A DNA stretch of 64,000 nucleotides from Pseudophaeobacter flagellatus (GCF_021228235.1 NZ_JAJQRG010000002.1:434001-498000); one strand, 5' to 3'. Shown: positions 34,009 through 43,787, counted from the stretch's first letter. The notes: generated from the sequence alone by a model not told the origin. Numbers and translations are program-made.

Positions 34009-36596
34009 TCGGCGGCCATCGCAACACTGTGCTGCGCGATCAGGCTGGCCAACTCGGGTTTGCAGGACCCGCAGCTGGTGCCGGCGCAGGTTGCCTCGCC
34101 CAGGGCCTGAACCGTCGTGGCCCCGGCAGTGATTGCGGCGCGCAGGGTGTTGACGCCCACATTCATGCAGGCGCAGACGCTGGCCCCCGGGTCGGGCTGA
34201 TCGCCGCCGCTGCGCCCGGCCAGCGCCTGCAACGGCGGTGTTTCACTGCCAATCAGCGAGATGGCAAAGGCACGGGCCAGCGACACCGGTTCGGGCCCGG
34301 CAAAGAACAGACCTGCCAGGGTGTCGCCTTGATAAAAGGCCAGCCGGGTCTGGCGCTGATGCGGATCGCTCACTTCAGTCACCTCGCAGTCGGCCATGTT
34401 CAGCAAATCCTGCGCCAGGCCCTGCCAGCTTGATGGGGTGTTTTGCCCCGCAAATTCGCCCTGCCACCCGGTCAGCGATCGGGCGATGGCACCATAGGTG
34501 CCGCCAGGCTGAAGCGGCGAGGCCGAGGCGGCAAACCCATACCAGACGGCAGTGAATTTCTGCGCCGCAACTGCGGTGAGCTTGGAGGCAGGCTGCCCCG
34601 ATATCGGGTCGGTGATCGACGGCACAAGCGCATTGATGCAGCCGGCCGTGCTGTTCTGGCGGGTCCAGTGCATCGGTGCAAAAAGCTGCCCCTGTGGACC
34701 GCGATCTGTAACCAGCGCCCGTAGGACTGCCTGGCCATAGCCGGTTTTCAAATGTACCAGATCACCTGCCTGCAGGGCCAGATCTGCGGCATCACCGGGG
34801 TGGATTTCTACATAGGGTTCGGCCAGATGCGCGCCCAGACGCGGTGCCTTGCCGCTGCGGGTCATGGTATGCCACTGGTCACGGTTGCGCCCGGTATTGA
34901 GTGTCAGACCAGATCCCTGCCTGCGGGCCGGGGCGCGAACCGTCACCATGCGGGCCTTGCCGTCGGGGTGGTAAAACCCGCCATCGGCAAAGAAGCGTTT
35001 GTTGTTTTGCGGCCATTGGGTGGGCAGCAGATTGGCGTACTCAACATCAGCAAAGACGCTGAGATCAAGATCGCGGCCAAAATCCGCAGTGGCAGAACCA
35101 AGGGCGACATATTCGGCAAAAATTTCCGCCGGGCCAGCGTAGTCGAAGGCCTTGCCCCAGCCCATGCGACTGGCGAGATCGCAAATGATCTGCCAGTCAG
35201 GCCGCGTTGCGCCGGGGGCGGGCAGAAAGGCACGCTGACGCGATATGCGGCGTTCGGAATTGGTGACAGTGCCATCCTTTTCGCCCCAGCCTGTGGCGGG
35301 CAACAAAACATCAGCGAGATCGCCAGTGTCGGTGCGCGCCATGATGTCGGAAACCACGACAAAGGGCACCTGCGCGATGGCCTCGGCGACACCTTCGGCA
35401 TCGGGCAGGCTGACGGCGGGGTTGGTGGAAATCACCCAGAGCGCCTTGATCTTGCCACTGGCACAGGCCTGAAACAGATCGACAGCCTTGAGGCCGGGAT
35501 GGCTGCAGATACTGGGGCTTTGCCAGAACGCCTGCACACGGGCACGGTGAGCAGGGTTTTCGATATCCAGATGGTTGGCCAGCATATTGGCGAGGCCGCC
35601 CACTTCGCGCCCACCCATGGCATTGGGCTGGCCAGTGACGGAAAAGGGGCCAGAACCGGGGCGACCAATGCGCCCGGTGGCCAGGTGGCAATTGAGGATC
35701 GCATTGACCTTGTCGGTGCCACAGCGGGATTGGTTGACCCCCTGCGAATACACAGTGACCACCTTCTGGGTTCCGGCCCAAAGCTGGTAAAATTGCGCCA
35801 GTTCCGCCTGCGTCAGGCCGCTGTCCAGCGGATCGTCCAGACGGGCCTGGGCCAGGGCGGGCGCAAAGCCGGAAACATGCGCCTGCAGGTAATCCTGGTT
35901 CAGCTGGCCGGTGTCAGCCAGATACGCCAGCAAGCCGTTGAACAGGGCGGTGTCACCATCTGGCGCAATCCGCAGGTGATGATCCGCCAGCGCCGTGGTG
36001 GCGGTCTTGCGCGGATCGATATTGACCAGTTTCATGCCAGGCCGTGCCGCCTTGGCGGCACTGATGCGCTGGTGCAGCACCGGATGGCACCAGGCCAGGT
36101 TTGATCCAACCAGCACGATCAGATCGGCCTCTTCCAGATCGCGGTAGCTGCCGGGAACGGTATCGCTGCCAAAGGCGCGTTTATGCCCCGCCACCGAAGA
36201 CGCCATGCAAAGCCGGGAATTGGTGTCGATATTGGCCGAGCCGATAAAGCCCTTCATCAGTTTGTTGGCAACATAGTAGTCTTCGGTTAGCAATTGCCCC
36301 GAGACATAAAAGGCAACGCTGTCGGGACCATGGTCGCGGATGGCGGTGCTGAATTTTTCCGCCATCAGCCCCAGCGCCGCATCCCAAGAGGCCTCGCGCC
36401 CGTCGATCTGCGGCGTTAACAGCCGCCCGGCAAGGTCGATGGTTTCCCCCAGCGCCGCCCCCTTGGAACAAAGTCGGCCAAAGTTCGAGGGGTGATCCGG
36501 GTCGCCTTTGATGGTGCCATCAGCCCCGGCCAGGACACCACAGCCAACGCCACAATAGGGGCAGGCGGTGCGTGTCAGGGTCTGGTGCAGGCTCAT
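34005..36596 (-). CDS. nasA: Assimilatory nitrate reductase catalytic subunit
   Basis: The 863-residue molybdopterin oxidoreductase has an N-terminal [4Fe-4S] motif (CPYCGVGCGVL with a fourth Cys in RLCSKGAAL), the NasA-like run YVSGQLLTEDYYVANKLMKGFIGSANIDTNSRLCMASS, and a C-terminal molybdopterin-binding domain (LNTGRNRDQWHTMTRSG). A BFD-like [2Fe-2S] domain ends the protein (CACMNVGVNTLRAAI ... CAGTSCGSCKPELA), as in NasA of Klebsiella. It reduces nitrate to nitrite in the cytoplasm. No Tat signal is present, consistent with an assimilatory enzyme. It overlaps nirD and the TrpD2-like gene by 4 bases each. Confidence 0.96.
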   Translation of the reverse strand: MSLHQTLTRTACPYCGVGCGVLAGADGTIKGDPDHPSNFGRLCSKGAALGETIDLAGRLLTPQIDGREASWDAALGLMAEKFSTAIRDHGPDSVAFYVSGQLLTEDYYVANKLMKGFIGSANIDTNSRLCMASSVAGHKRAFGSDTVPGSYRDLEEADLIVLVGSNLAWCHPVLHQRISAAKAARPGMKLVNIDPRKTATTALADHHLRIAPDGDTALFNGLLAYLADTGQLNQDYLQAHVSGFAPALAQARLDDPLDSGLTQAELAQFYQLWAGTQKVVTVYSQGVNQSRCGTDKVNAILNCHLATGRIGRPGSGPFSVTGQPNAMGGREVGGLANMLANHLDIENPAHRARVQAFWQSPSICSHPGLKAVDLFQACASGKIKALWVISTNPAVSLPDAEGVAEAIAQVPFVVVSDIMARTDTGDLADVLLPATGWGEKDGTVTNSERRISRQRAFLPAPGATRPDWQIICDLASRMGWGKAFDYAGPAEIFAEYVALGSATADFGRDLDLSVFADVEYANLLPTQWPQNNKRFFADGGFYHPDGKARMVTVRAPARRQGSGLTLNTGRNRDQWHTMTRSGKAPRLGAHLAEPYVEIHPGDAADLALQAGDLVHLKTGYGQAVLRALVTDRGPQGQLFAPMHWTRQNSTAGCINALVPSITDPISGQPASKLTAVAAQKFTAVWYGFAASASPLQPGGTYGAIARSLTGWQGEFAGQNTPSSWQGLAQDLLNMADCEVTEVSDPHQRQTRLAFYQGDTLAGLFFAGPEPVSLARAFAISLIGSETPPLQALAGRSGGDQPDPGASVCACMNVGVNTLRAAITAGATTVQALGEATCAGTSCGSCKPELASLIAQHSVAMAAE

Positions 36597-36928
36597 GCGA
36601 CGGCTCTGTGTTGCAGGAAATCAGCATCCAGCAGGATGCGCCCATCGCTGACCTTGGCCGGATAGGTGGCGACCTGGCCTTCATCGTCCCCCTGGGCGGC
36701 ACCGGTTTCCAGCGAAATCACCCAATTGTGCAGCGGACAGGTCACCGCCTTGTCGTGCACGATGCCATCGGCCAGCGGCCCCTTTTTATGTGGGCAGGCA
36801 TTGTCGAGTGCAAAGACGTCATCCGTGGCGGTGCGAAAAACCGCGACGCAGCCATGTATGGTTTTCACCAGACGCGCCCCCCGTTGCGGGATGGCGTCCA
36901 GGGCGGCGATATCAATCCAAGTGCTCAT
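36593..36928 (-). CDS. nirD: Nitrite reductase (NADH) small subunit
   Basis: The start at ATG 36928 overlaps the nirB stop (ATGA) and gives 111 residues, beginning MSTWIDIAALDAIPQRGARL. The Rieske-like NirD domain has CPHKKGPLADGIV and TCPLHNWVISLETG. NirD pairs with NirB in the cytoplasmic NADH-dependent nitrite reductase. Its TGA overlaps the nasA ATG. Confidence 0.95.
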   Translation of the reverse strand: MSTWIDIAALDAIPQRGARLVKTIHGCVAVFRTATDDVFALDNACPHKKGPLADGIVHDKAVTCPLHNWVISLETGAAQGDDEGQVATYPAKVSDGRILLDADFLQHRAVA

Positions 36929-39351
36929 TCTGCGGCCTCCAGGCTGAGGTTGGCAAGGGGCTGATAGGGGGCGGGTTCGGCAACATGCTGGGCCCATGGA
37001 TCCTTGCGATAGATGGTCTGAGACAGGTCGAAACGGGCGGCGAGGTCCGCGCGGTTGTCCAGGTCGGCGATTTGGTCCTGGATCCAGTCAAGCCCGACCT
37101 TGGCCATCCATTTATACAGACGGTCCAGGTATTTGGCATTTTCGCGATACGCCTGAGTGACGGCTTTCACCACCGCCATCACCTCTTGCTCGCTGGTGAC
37201 CTGGCAGAGCAATTCGGTCTCGCGCACATCCATGCCGGCGGCACCGCCGATGCTGATCTGATAGCCGCTGTCGACGCAGACGATGCCGATATCCTTGCAG
37301 GTGGCCTCGGCGCAGTTGCGCGGGCAACCGGATACCCCAAGTTTGAGCTTATGTGGCGTCCAGGCCCCCCAAAGCGCCTTTTCCAGCTGGATGCCCAGCC
37401 CGGTGCTGTCCTGGGTGCCAAAGCGGCAGTGATCACTGCCAACGCAGGTTTTCACCGTGCGCAGCCCTTTGGAATAGGCATGACCCGAGACCATGCCAGC
37501 CTTGTTCAGATCATCCCAGATGGCGGGCAGATCTTCGCCTTTTACGCCTAGCAGATCAATGCGCTGACCGCCGGTGACCTTGACGGTGGGCACGGCAAAT
37601 TTATCCGCCGCATCAGCTATGGCGCGAAGCTCATCCGGGGTGGTGATACCGCCCCACATACGCGGCACCACGCTAAAGGTGCCATCCTTCTGGATGTTGG
37701 CGTGCTTGCGTTCGTTGACAAAACGCGACTGCGGATCGTCGCGATAGTCCAGCGGCCAGTCTGCAAGCAGGTAGAAGTTTAGTGCCGGGCGGCAGACATG
37801 GCAGCCGCAGGGGGTGTTCCAGCCGCAGGCCTGCCAGACCGCTGGCATGGATTTCAGCGCCTGGCTTTTGATCATCCGGCGCACATCTTCGTGGGTCATT
37901 TCGGTGCAGGTGCACAGGGGCTGCGCCGCAGGCATGACAAAATCATCGCCGAGGGTGACGGCAAGTACCTGTTCCACCAATCCGGTGCATGTCCCGCAAG
38001 AGGCCGAGGCCTTGGTCTGGCTGCGCAGGGTGGCAAGATCGGTGGCGCCAGCGGCAATGGCATCTTCGATCAGGCCTTTGCAAATGCCGTTGCAGCCACA
38101 GATTTCCGCATCACGCGGTAAGGCTGCAACGGCCAAGAGCGGGTCCGAGGGGGTGCCTCCCTGATAGGCGGGGCCAAAGATCAGCGTGTCGCGCATCTCG
38201 GAGATATCGGCCTTGTCGCGGATCAGGCCAAAGAACCAGTTGCTGTCGGCCGTATCGCCATACATCACCGCGCCGATGACGCAGTCATCTTCGATCACTA
38301 GGCGGCGATAGACCCCGCGGGCAGGATCGCGGAACACGATGTCTTCGCGGCCCTCACCTTCGGCAAAATCACCGGCACTGAACAGATCACAACCGGTGAC
38401 CTTCAGCTTGGTCGACAACTCCTTGGGGGTAAAGACGGCGGGTTCATCCATCAGGGTCTTGGCCAGTACCTTTGCCTGATCATAAAGCGGCGCCACCAGG
38501 CCAAAGAGCTGACCGTCAAATTCGACACATTCGCCAACGGCAAAGATATCCGGGTCCGAGGTTTGCAGCTGGGTATTGACCTCGACACCGCGGCCCACTG
38601 TCAGCCCGGCATCGGTGGCCAGGCGGGTTTCGGGGCGGATGCCAACGGCCATCACCACCAGATCTGCCGCTAGGGTTTCGTCGCCTTCCAGCAGCACAGC
38701 TTCGACCTTGTCCTCGCCCAGAATCGCCTTGGTCGAGGCGCGGCATTTCACCGTGATGCCGCGCTTTTCCAGATCGCGGCGCAGCAGATAGCCGGCGGCT
38801 TCGTCCAGCTGGCGCTCCATCAGGTGGCCCATCAGGTGCAGCACGGTCACATCCATACCGCGTTCGGCTAGACCCGCTGCCGCTTCCAGCCCCAGCAGGC
38901 CGCCGCCGATCACCACGGCCTTGCCGCCGGTCTTGGCGGCTTGGATCATGGCATTGGTATCATCCAGGTCGCGGTAGCTGATGACGCCGGGCAGATCCTT
39001 GCCCTGCACCGGAATGATAAAGGGTGCCGAGCCGGTGGCGATCAGCAGCTTGTCATAGGACTGGGTGCCCTGGGTGCTGGTTACGGTTTTGGCGGCGCGG
39101 TCGATTGCGGTGACATGGGTGCCAAAGTGGCAGGTCACAGTGTTGGCATCGTACCAGTCGGCATCATGGGTAACGATATCTTCGTAGGTTTTTTCGCCCG
39201 ACAGGACCGGCGACAGCATGATGCGGTTATAGTTGCCGCGCGCTTCGGCGTTATAAAGCGTCACATCAAAATCAGCCTCTGCCTCGAAAAGATGTTCCAG
39301 AACACGGCCAGATGCCATGCCCGCACCAATCACAACAAGTTTCTGGGTCAT
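36925..39351 (-). CDS. nirB: Nitrite reductase (NADH) large subunit
   Basis: The 808-residue enzyme has an N-terminal FAD/NAD(P)H reductase region (LVVIGAGMASGRVLEHLFEAEADFDVTLYNAE). Two BFD-like [2Fe-2S] segments follow (CGCNGICKGLIEDAIAAG with ASCGTCTGLVEQVL, and LCTCTEMTHEDVRRMI with CGCHVCRPALN). A C-terminal siroheme/[4Fe-4S] domain has CVGSDHCRFG and VSGCPRNCAEATC cysteines. It reduces nitrite to ammonium with six electrons from NADH. The start lies 3 bases after the stop of the ABC ATPase gene. Confidence 0.96.
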   Translation of the reverse strand: MTQKLVVIGAGMASGRVLEHLFEAEADFDVTLYNAEARGNYNRIMLSPVLSGEKTYEDIVTHDADWYDANTVTCHFGTHVTAIDRAAKTVTSTQGTQSYDKLLIATGSAPFIIPVQGKDLPGVISYRDLDDTNAMIQAAKTGGKAVVIGGGLLGLEAAAGLAERGMDVTVLHLMGHLMERQLDEAAGYLLRRDLEKRGITVKCRASTKAILGEDKVEAVLLEGDETLAADLVVMAVGIRPETRLATDAGLTVGRGVEVNTQLQTSDPDIFAVGECVEFDGQLFGLVAPLYDQAKVLAKTLMDEPAVFTPKELSTKLKVTGCDLFSAGDFAEGEGREDIVFRDPARGVYRRLVIEDDCVIGAVMYGDTADSNWFFGLIRDKADISEMRDTLIFGPAYQGGTPSDPLLAVAALPRDAEICGCNGICKGLIEDAIAAGATDLATLRSQTKASASCGTCTGLVEQVLAVTLGDDFVMPAAQPLCTCTEMTHEDVRRMIKSQALKSMPAVWQACGWNTPCGCHVCRPALNFYLLADWPLDYRDDPQSRFVNERKHANIQKDGTFSVVPRMWGGITTPDELRAIADAADKFAVPTVKVTGGQRIDLLGVKGEDLPAIWDDLNKAGMVSGHAYSKGLRTVKTCVGSDHCRFGTQDSTGLGIQLEKALWGAWTPHKLKLGVSGCPRNCAEATCKDIGIVCVDSGYQISIGGAAGMDVRETELLCQVTSEQEVMAVVKAVTQAYRENAKYLDRLYKWMAKVGLDWIQDQIADLDNRADLAARFDLSQTIYRKDPWAQHVAEPAPYQPLANLSLEAAE

Positions 39352-39354
39352 GTC

Positions 39355-41031
39355 TTACTCCGCCGCGATGTTTGTGGGTTTCGGTTTGGGTTTGGCGCCG
39401 TGTTCGTATTCTTCCAGGAAGTCGAGAACCTCGGCGCGGTAGGTGTAATAATCTGGATGTTCCAGCAGGGCCTTGCGGGTGCGTGGGCGGGGTAGGTTCA
39501 CATCGGTGATCTTGCCGATGGTGGCCTGCGGTCCGTTGGTCATCATCACCACCCGGTCAGCCAGCAGGATTGCTTCATCCACATCATGGGTGACGCAGAT
39601 CGCGGTGACCTTGGTGCGGGACCAGACCTCCATCAGCACCTCTTGCAATTCCCAGCGCGTCAGGCTGTCAAGCATGCCAAAGGGTTCATCCAGCAACAGC
39701 AGTTTGGGCGAGAGCGCAAAGGCGCGGGCAATGCCGACCCGTTGGCGCATCCCGTTGGACAGACCCGAGGCTTGCTTATCCATGCTATCGGCCAGGCCAA
39801 CCCGTTCCAGATAGTATTCCACCACGTCCTGACGTTCGGCCTGCGACGCATTTGGATAGACTCTATCTACCCCAATAGAGACGTTTTCCTTCGCGGTGAG
39901 CCAGGGGAAGAGGTTCGGCGACTGAAACACCACAGCGCGTTCGGGGTTGGCGCCTTCGATATGTTTGCCATCCAGCCGGATACCGCCCCTGGAGATCGGG
40001 TTCAGCCCCGCCGCCATAGTAAGAACCGTCGATTTACCACAGCCGGAATGGCCAATCAGGCTGATGAATTCCCCCTTGTTCACCTTGAGGTCAAAGTCTT
40101 CAACGACGGTGAGCGGGCCCTTGGGGGTGGGATAGACCTTATGCAGCTGCGAAAAGACCAGGTAGCGTTCTTCCAGTGCACCTTTTTGCGCCTTGGAGAC
40201 GGCGCTGGGCACCCCGTGAATGGGGGTGGCATCGGGCAGCAGGCGGGTGCCTTCGATCTTTGCGGCAATGCCCACATCCATCAGATATTTGGTGACCTGG
40301 GCCCGCAGCGCCTTGAAACTGGCATCATCGTTCATCGCGCTGCGATCGCGCGGGCGCGGGATGGTGACGGGCACCGGGTCGGCCAGGGTGCCATCCGGGT
40401 TCAGTGGGATAATGCGATCCGCCAGCAGGATCGCCTCGTCCACGTCATTGGTGATCAGGATGCAGGTCTTTTTTTCCTGTTCCCAGATGTCGAGGATCTC
40501 ATCCGCCAGATTGGCGCGAGTCAGGGCATCCAGCGCACTTAGCGGCTCATCCAGCAGCAACATTTCCGGGTTCATCGCCAGGGCGCGGGCGACTGACACG
40601 CGTTGGCGCATGCCGCCGGACAATTCCGCCGGACGGCGCGCCGTGGCATGGGACAGGCCAACCATGCCGACATAGTGGTCAATCTTGGCCTGACGTTCGG
40701 CTTTGGACAGGTTGGGAAAGACCGCATCGACCGCCAGGCCGATATTGCCGCCCACGGTAAGCCAGGGCATCAGCGAATAGCTTTGGAACACCAGCCCGCG
40801 TTCGGGACCGGGGGCGGTGATGGGCGCGCCTTTGAAGGTGACGTTGCCTGCATCGGGCATCTCCAGCCCGGCAATCAGGTTCATCAGCGTCGATTTCCCG
40901 GTGCCGGAAAATCCGAGGATGGCGACAAATTCGCCCTCGTTGACCTCTAGGTTGATATTCTTCAGCACCTCGGCACGGTGGGTGCCCTGGCCAAAGCTCT
41001 TGCAGACGTTTTCAAACTTGAGAATGCTCAT
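39355..41031 (-). CDS. Nitrate ABC transporter, fused double ATP-binding protein (NrtC/NrtD-like)
   Basis: Two complete ABC ATPases are joined in one chain. The first has Walker A GFSGTGKSTL and signature LSGGMRQRVSVARAL; the second has Walker A GHSGCGKSTV and signature LSNGMRQRVGIARAF. Both carry Walker B and the DVDEAILLADR H-loop region. In cyanobacteria the two subunits are separate genes (nrtC, nrtD), and NrtC has an extra substrate-binding domain absent here. ATG 41031 (558 residues) is favoured by GGTGAG upstream; a GTG at 41040 overlapping the permease stop is an alternative. The protein energises nitrate uptake through the adjacent NrtB permease. Confidence 0.92.
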   Translation of the reverse strand: MSILKFENVCKSFGQGTHRAEVLKNINLEVNEGEFVAILGFSGTGKSTLMNLIAGLEMPDAGNVTFKGAPITAPGPERGLVFQSYSLMPWLTVGGNIGLAVDAVFPNLSKAERQAKIDHYVGMVGLSHATARRPAELSGGMRQRVSVARALAMNPEMLLLDEPLSALDALTRANLADEILDIWEQEKKTCILITNDVDEAILLADRIIPLNPDGTLADPVPVTIPRPRDRSAMNDDASFKALRAQVTKYLMDVGIAAKIEGTRLLPDATPIHGVPSAVSKAQKGALEERYLVFSQLHKVYPTPKGPLTVVEDFDLKVNKGEFISLIGHSGCGKSTVLTMAAGLNPISRGGIRLDGKHIEGANPERAVVFQSPNLFPWLTAKENVSIGVDRVYPNASQAERQDVVEYYLERVGLADSMDKQASGLSNGMRQRVGIARAFALSPKLLLLDEPFGMLDSLTRWELQEVLMEVWSRTKVTAICVTHDVDEAILLADRVVMMTNGPQATIGKITDVNLPRPRTRKALLEHPDYYTYRAEVLDFLEEYEHGAKPKPKPTNIAAE

Positions 41032-41036
41032 GAAAC

Positions 41037-42110
41037 TCACCGATTTTCTGTAAAGGTGAACATGGATTGCAGCGCGAACATCACCCGATCCAGCAGGAAA
41101 CCAATGATACCGATGGTAAAGACGGCAACCATGATCTTGGCCAGTGATTGCGAGGAACCGTTCTGGAATTCATCCCAGACAAATTTGCCAAGACCGGGGT
41201 TCTGCGCCAGCATTTCAGCCGCGATCAGCACCATCCAGCCAACCCCCAGTGACAGGCGCAGCCCGGTAAAGATCAGCGGCAGGGCCGAGGGTAGAACCAG
41301 CTTGGTGATCTTGGCATAGGTCCCCATCTTCAGCACCTTGGAAACGCTGATCAGGTCCTTGTCGATAGAGGCAACCCCAAGGGCTGTGTTGATCAGGGTC
41401 GGCCAGAGCGAACACAAGGTCACGGTGATCGCCGAGACCAGAAAGGACTTGGAGAACATGCCGTCATTGGTGGCGTAAACCGCAGAAACAACCATGGTCA
41501 CAATCGGCAGCCAGGCCAGCGGGCTGACGGGTTTGAAAATCTGGATGATCGGGTTGATCGCGGCATTGGCAGTGGGCGACAGCCCGGCCATGATCCCCAG
41601 CGGAATGGCAATGACAGAGCCAATCAAAAAGCCAAAGAACACGGTTTTGATAGAGGTCCAGATCTGCTGGTAATAGGTAGGTTTGCCGGTATAGCTGCGC
41701 TGACGCACCTTGTCGGGCTTGCCCTCGGCGATCAGCTTGGCGTTCCGCATATCCTGACGTTCATAAAAGGCATCGGCCTTGGCACGGGCGCGTTGGGCAT
41801 CGGCGTTCAGATTGCGGGCCTGTTCCCAGACCTGGGCCGGACCGGGAATGGCACCAAGCGAGGTTTGCACCTTGGGGGCCAAGGCGGCCCAGCCGACGAT
41901 GAAGATCGCAATCGCCAGCAGCGGTACCCCCAACAGGCGCCAGATTTCCCCGACCTGCGCGCGCGGATTATCCCCGGCAGCCGCCTTTAGTATCGGCGTA
42001 ATCCAGGCCAGGCCGAGCACTTTGAACCAGGTGTCTGCCTTGTTTATGCGGGTGAAAAGACGGGCCCGGCGGGCTTCGGCGTTCAGGGTATCTGGGTCAA
42101 TGGCGGTCAT
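41037..42110 (-). CDS. nrtB: Nitrate ABC transporter permease
   Basis: The 357-residue membrane protein has about six helices. The first ([20 protein letters not shown]) is separated from the rest by a roughly 75-residue polar insert rich in Ala, Arg and Lys (about residues 83-155), longer than the loop of classical NrtB. The permease motif [20 protein letters not shown] contains the EAA-type contact loop. It works with the substrate-binding protein NrtA upstream and the double ATPase downstream. Confidence 0.92.
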   Translation of the reverse strand: MTAIDPDTLNAEARRARLFTRINKADTWFKVLGLAWITPILKAAAGDNPRAQVGEIWRLLGVPLLAIAIFIVGWAALAPKVQTSLGAIPGPAQVWEQARNLNADAQRARAKADAFYERQDMRNAKLIAEGKPDKVRQRSYTGKPTYYQQIWTSIKTVFFGFLIGSVIAIPLGIMAGLSPTANAAINPIIQIFKPVSPLAWLPIVTMVVSAVYATNDGMFSKSFLVSAITVTLCSLWPTLINTALGVASIDKDLISVSKVLKMGTYAKITKLVLPSALPLIFTGLRLSLGVGWMVLIAAEMLAQNPGLGKFVWDEFQNGSSQSLAKIMVAVFTIGIIGFLLDRVMFALQSMFTFTENR

Positions 42111-42152
42111 GACAGGGGGCCTATGATCTGGAGAAATATGTAAAGCGATTGC

Positions 42153-42183
42153 CCGCCGCCGTGACTGAAGCGCCCGGCGGCGG
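42153..42183 (-). other. GC-rich hairpin between nrtA and nrtB
   Basis: A perfect 9-bp stem (CCGCCGCCG at 42153-42161, CGGCGGCGG at 42175-42183) with a 13-base loop lies 20 bases after the nrtA stop and 43 bases before nrtB. There is no T-run, so it probably stabilises the nrtA transcript end and allows more binding protein than permease to be made. Confidence 0.6.
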
Positions 42184-42202
42184 AACGGGGACGGACGGGG
42201 GA

Positions 42203-43570
42203 TTAGTTCACGATGTCAGAGCCCGAGAGCGTCTGATCACCTTTGAGGCCAATCGGCAGGCTGTCGAGATAGGCGTTCGGGCTGCGCCCGTCGTAGGCAA
42301 TCCCATCGATGATATCTGCCGCCGGGGTTGGTGCCTTGTAGCCATCGCTGTCCCAGGGGAAATCTGCCTCATTTGCCTGGTTGTCATCCACCAGCATGCG
42401 GGCGGCCTGCAGGTAGATATCGGGGCGGTAGACCGATTTGGCGGTGTCGTGGAACCAGGCATCGGTCTGCGCAGTGGCGATCTGACCCCAGCGGCGCATC
42501 TGCGTCAGGTACCAGATGGCATCGGAATAATAGGGGTAGGTAGCGTTGTGGCGGAAGAAGACGTTGAAGTCGGGCACGTCGCGGATGTCACCCTCTTCAT
42601 ATTCAAAGGTGCCGGTCATGGAATTGGCGATCACCGCCTCATCGGCTCCAACATATTCAGACCGCGACAGAATCCCGACCGCTTCGGCGCGGTTGGCGTT
42701 ATTATCTGCGTCCAGCCAGATCGCCGCCCGGATCAGCGCCTTGGTCAGGGCTAGGGTGGTATTGGGGTTTTCTTCAACAAATTCAGCCGAAAGCCCAAAG
42801 ACCTTTTCCGGGTTGTTTTTCCACAGCTCATAATCGGTGATCACTGGAACCCCGATGCCTTTGAACACCGCTTGCTGATTCCAAGGTTCACCAACGCAGT
42901 AGCCAAAGATGGTGCCCGCTTCCATGGTGGAGGGCATCTGCGGCGGGGGTGTCACGCTGAGAAAGACATCGGCACCGATCTGGCCGCTGACATCTTCGGG
43001 AGAGTAGTAGCCGGGCTGCAAGCCACCCGCAGCAAGCCAGTAACGCAGTTCATAGTTGTGGGTCGAAACCGGGAAGACCATGCCCATTTTGAAGGGAATG
43101 CCCTGATCCTTGTAATCTGCCACCACCGGTGTCAGGGCGCTGGCGCTGATTGGGTGCTGCGGGCGGCCATCCTCCATCAGGGGAATATGGGGTTTCATCT
43201 GTTCCCAGATGTCATTGGACACGGTGATGCCATTGCCGTTCAGATCCATTGAGAATGGTGTGACGATATGGGCCTCGGTGCCATAGCCGATGGTCGCGGC
43301 CAGCGGCTGACCCGCCAGCATATGGGCGCCGTCCAGTTGGCCGTCGATCACCCCATCCAGCAGCACCTTCCAGTTGGCCTGCGCTTCCAGGGTGACAAAC
43401 AGGCCTTCGTCTTCAAAGTAGCCGTTTTCATAGGCCACAGCCAGCGGCGCCATATCCGTCAGCTTGATGAACCCAAGGGTGAGCTCGTCTTTTTCCAGAT
43501 CCAGCATATCGGCCAGGGCGGGGCTGGCGCAGAACGCGGTGGAGGCAATAAGCCATGTAAGAGTTTTCAT
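42203..43570 (-). CDS. nrtA: Nitrate ABC transporter substrate-binding protein
   Basis: The start at ATG 43570 (GAGGGA upstream) gives 455 residues with a Sec signal peptide ([20 protein letters not shown]) and no lipobox, so the mature protein should be free in the periplasm. NrtA/CmpA-family marks are [64 protein letters not shown] and [15 protein letters not shown]. It delivers nitrate (or nitrite) to NrtB. An earlier in-frame start would lie inside the leader terminator and is rejected. Confidence 0.94.
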   Translation of the reverse strand: MKTLTWLIASTAFCASPALADMLDLEKDELTLGFIKLTDMAPLAVAYENGYFEDEGLFVTLEAQANWKVLLDGVIDGQLDGAHMLAGQPLAATIGYGTEAHIVTPFSMDLNGNGITVSNDIWEQMKPHIPLMEDGRPQHPISASALTPVVADYKDQGIPFKMGMVFPVSTHNYELRYWLAAGGLQPGYYSPEDVSGQIGADVFLSVTPPPQMPSTMEAGTIFGYCVGEPWNQQAVFKGIGVPVITDYELWKNNPEKVFGLSAEFVEENPNTTLALTKALIRAAIWLDADNNANRAEAVGILSRSEYVGADEAVIANSMTGTFEYEEGDIRDVPDFNVFFRHNATYPYYSDAIWYLTQMRRWGQIATAQTDAWFHDTAKSVYRPDIYLQAARMLVDDNQANEADFPWDSDGYKAPTPAADIIDGIAYDGRSPNAYLDSLPIGLKGDQTLSGSDIVN

Positions 43571-43593
43571 TGCATTGGTCCCTCTGAAACAGA

Positions 43594-43648
43594 AAAGCCG
43601 CTCGATTGCTGCACGCGGGAGGAGGGGCGTGCACAATCGAGCGGCTTT
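43594..43648 (-). terminator. Leader terminator upstream of nrtA (probable NasT antitermination target)
   Basis: A perfect 15-bp stem (AAAGCCGCTCGATTG paired with CAATCGAGCGGCTTT) is extended by a 7-bp inner stem TGCACGC/GCGTGCA, then a small T-rich tract on the minus strand. It ends 23 bases before the nrtA ATG, so it would stop transcription into the whole nitrate operon unless overridden. nasT, encoding an ANTAR antiterminator, lies just upstream. Confidence 0.85.
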
Positions 43649-43663
43649 GCTCTTGAATTTCGT

Positions 43664-43701
43664 GGTCGACAGCGTCGTCAACCTGATGGGGCATCGTTGC
43701 C
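43664..43701 (-). promoter_or_regulatory. Candidate ANTAR-binding two-hairpin element in the nrtA leader
   Basis: In minus-strand order there is a weak hairpin GGC-AACGAT-GCC (43701-43690), a 6-base linker, and a 7-bp hairpin GGTTGAC-GACGCT-GTCGACC (43683-43664). Both have six-base loops and both have G at loop position 4; only the first has the A at position 1 expected for ANTAR substrates. The leader terminator follows 15 bases later. The first stem is only 3 bp, so the assignment is tentative. Confidence 0.45.
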
Positions 43702-43740
43702 TTGATTTGATTGTGCGGGCCAGAGCAGCGCGGATCTAGC

Positions 43741-43769
43741 AAAAACCACGCTGCGCCGCTGTGGTTTTT
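43741..43769 (-). terminator. Terminator after nasS
   Basis: AAAAACCAC and GTGGTTTTT form a 9-bp stem with an 11-base loop and a T5 tail, beginning 18 bases after the nasS stop. It separates nasT-nasS from the nrtA leader and is symmetric enough to work in both directions. Confidence 0.8.
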
Positions 43770-43787
43770 CTGCGATGCAGCATCTGC

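Noticed and set aside
34752-36104. Plus-strand frame of 450 codons opposite nasA
   Set aside because: Antisense shadow of a conserved gene with no recognisable domain.
43705-43730. Sigma-54 promoter upstream of nrtA
   Set aside because: A TGG is present at a possible -24 position but the invariant GC at -12 is missing.
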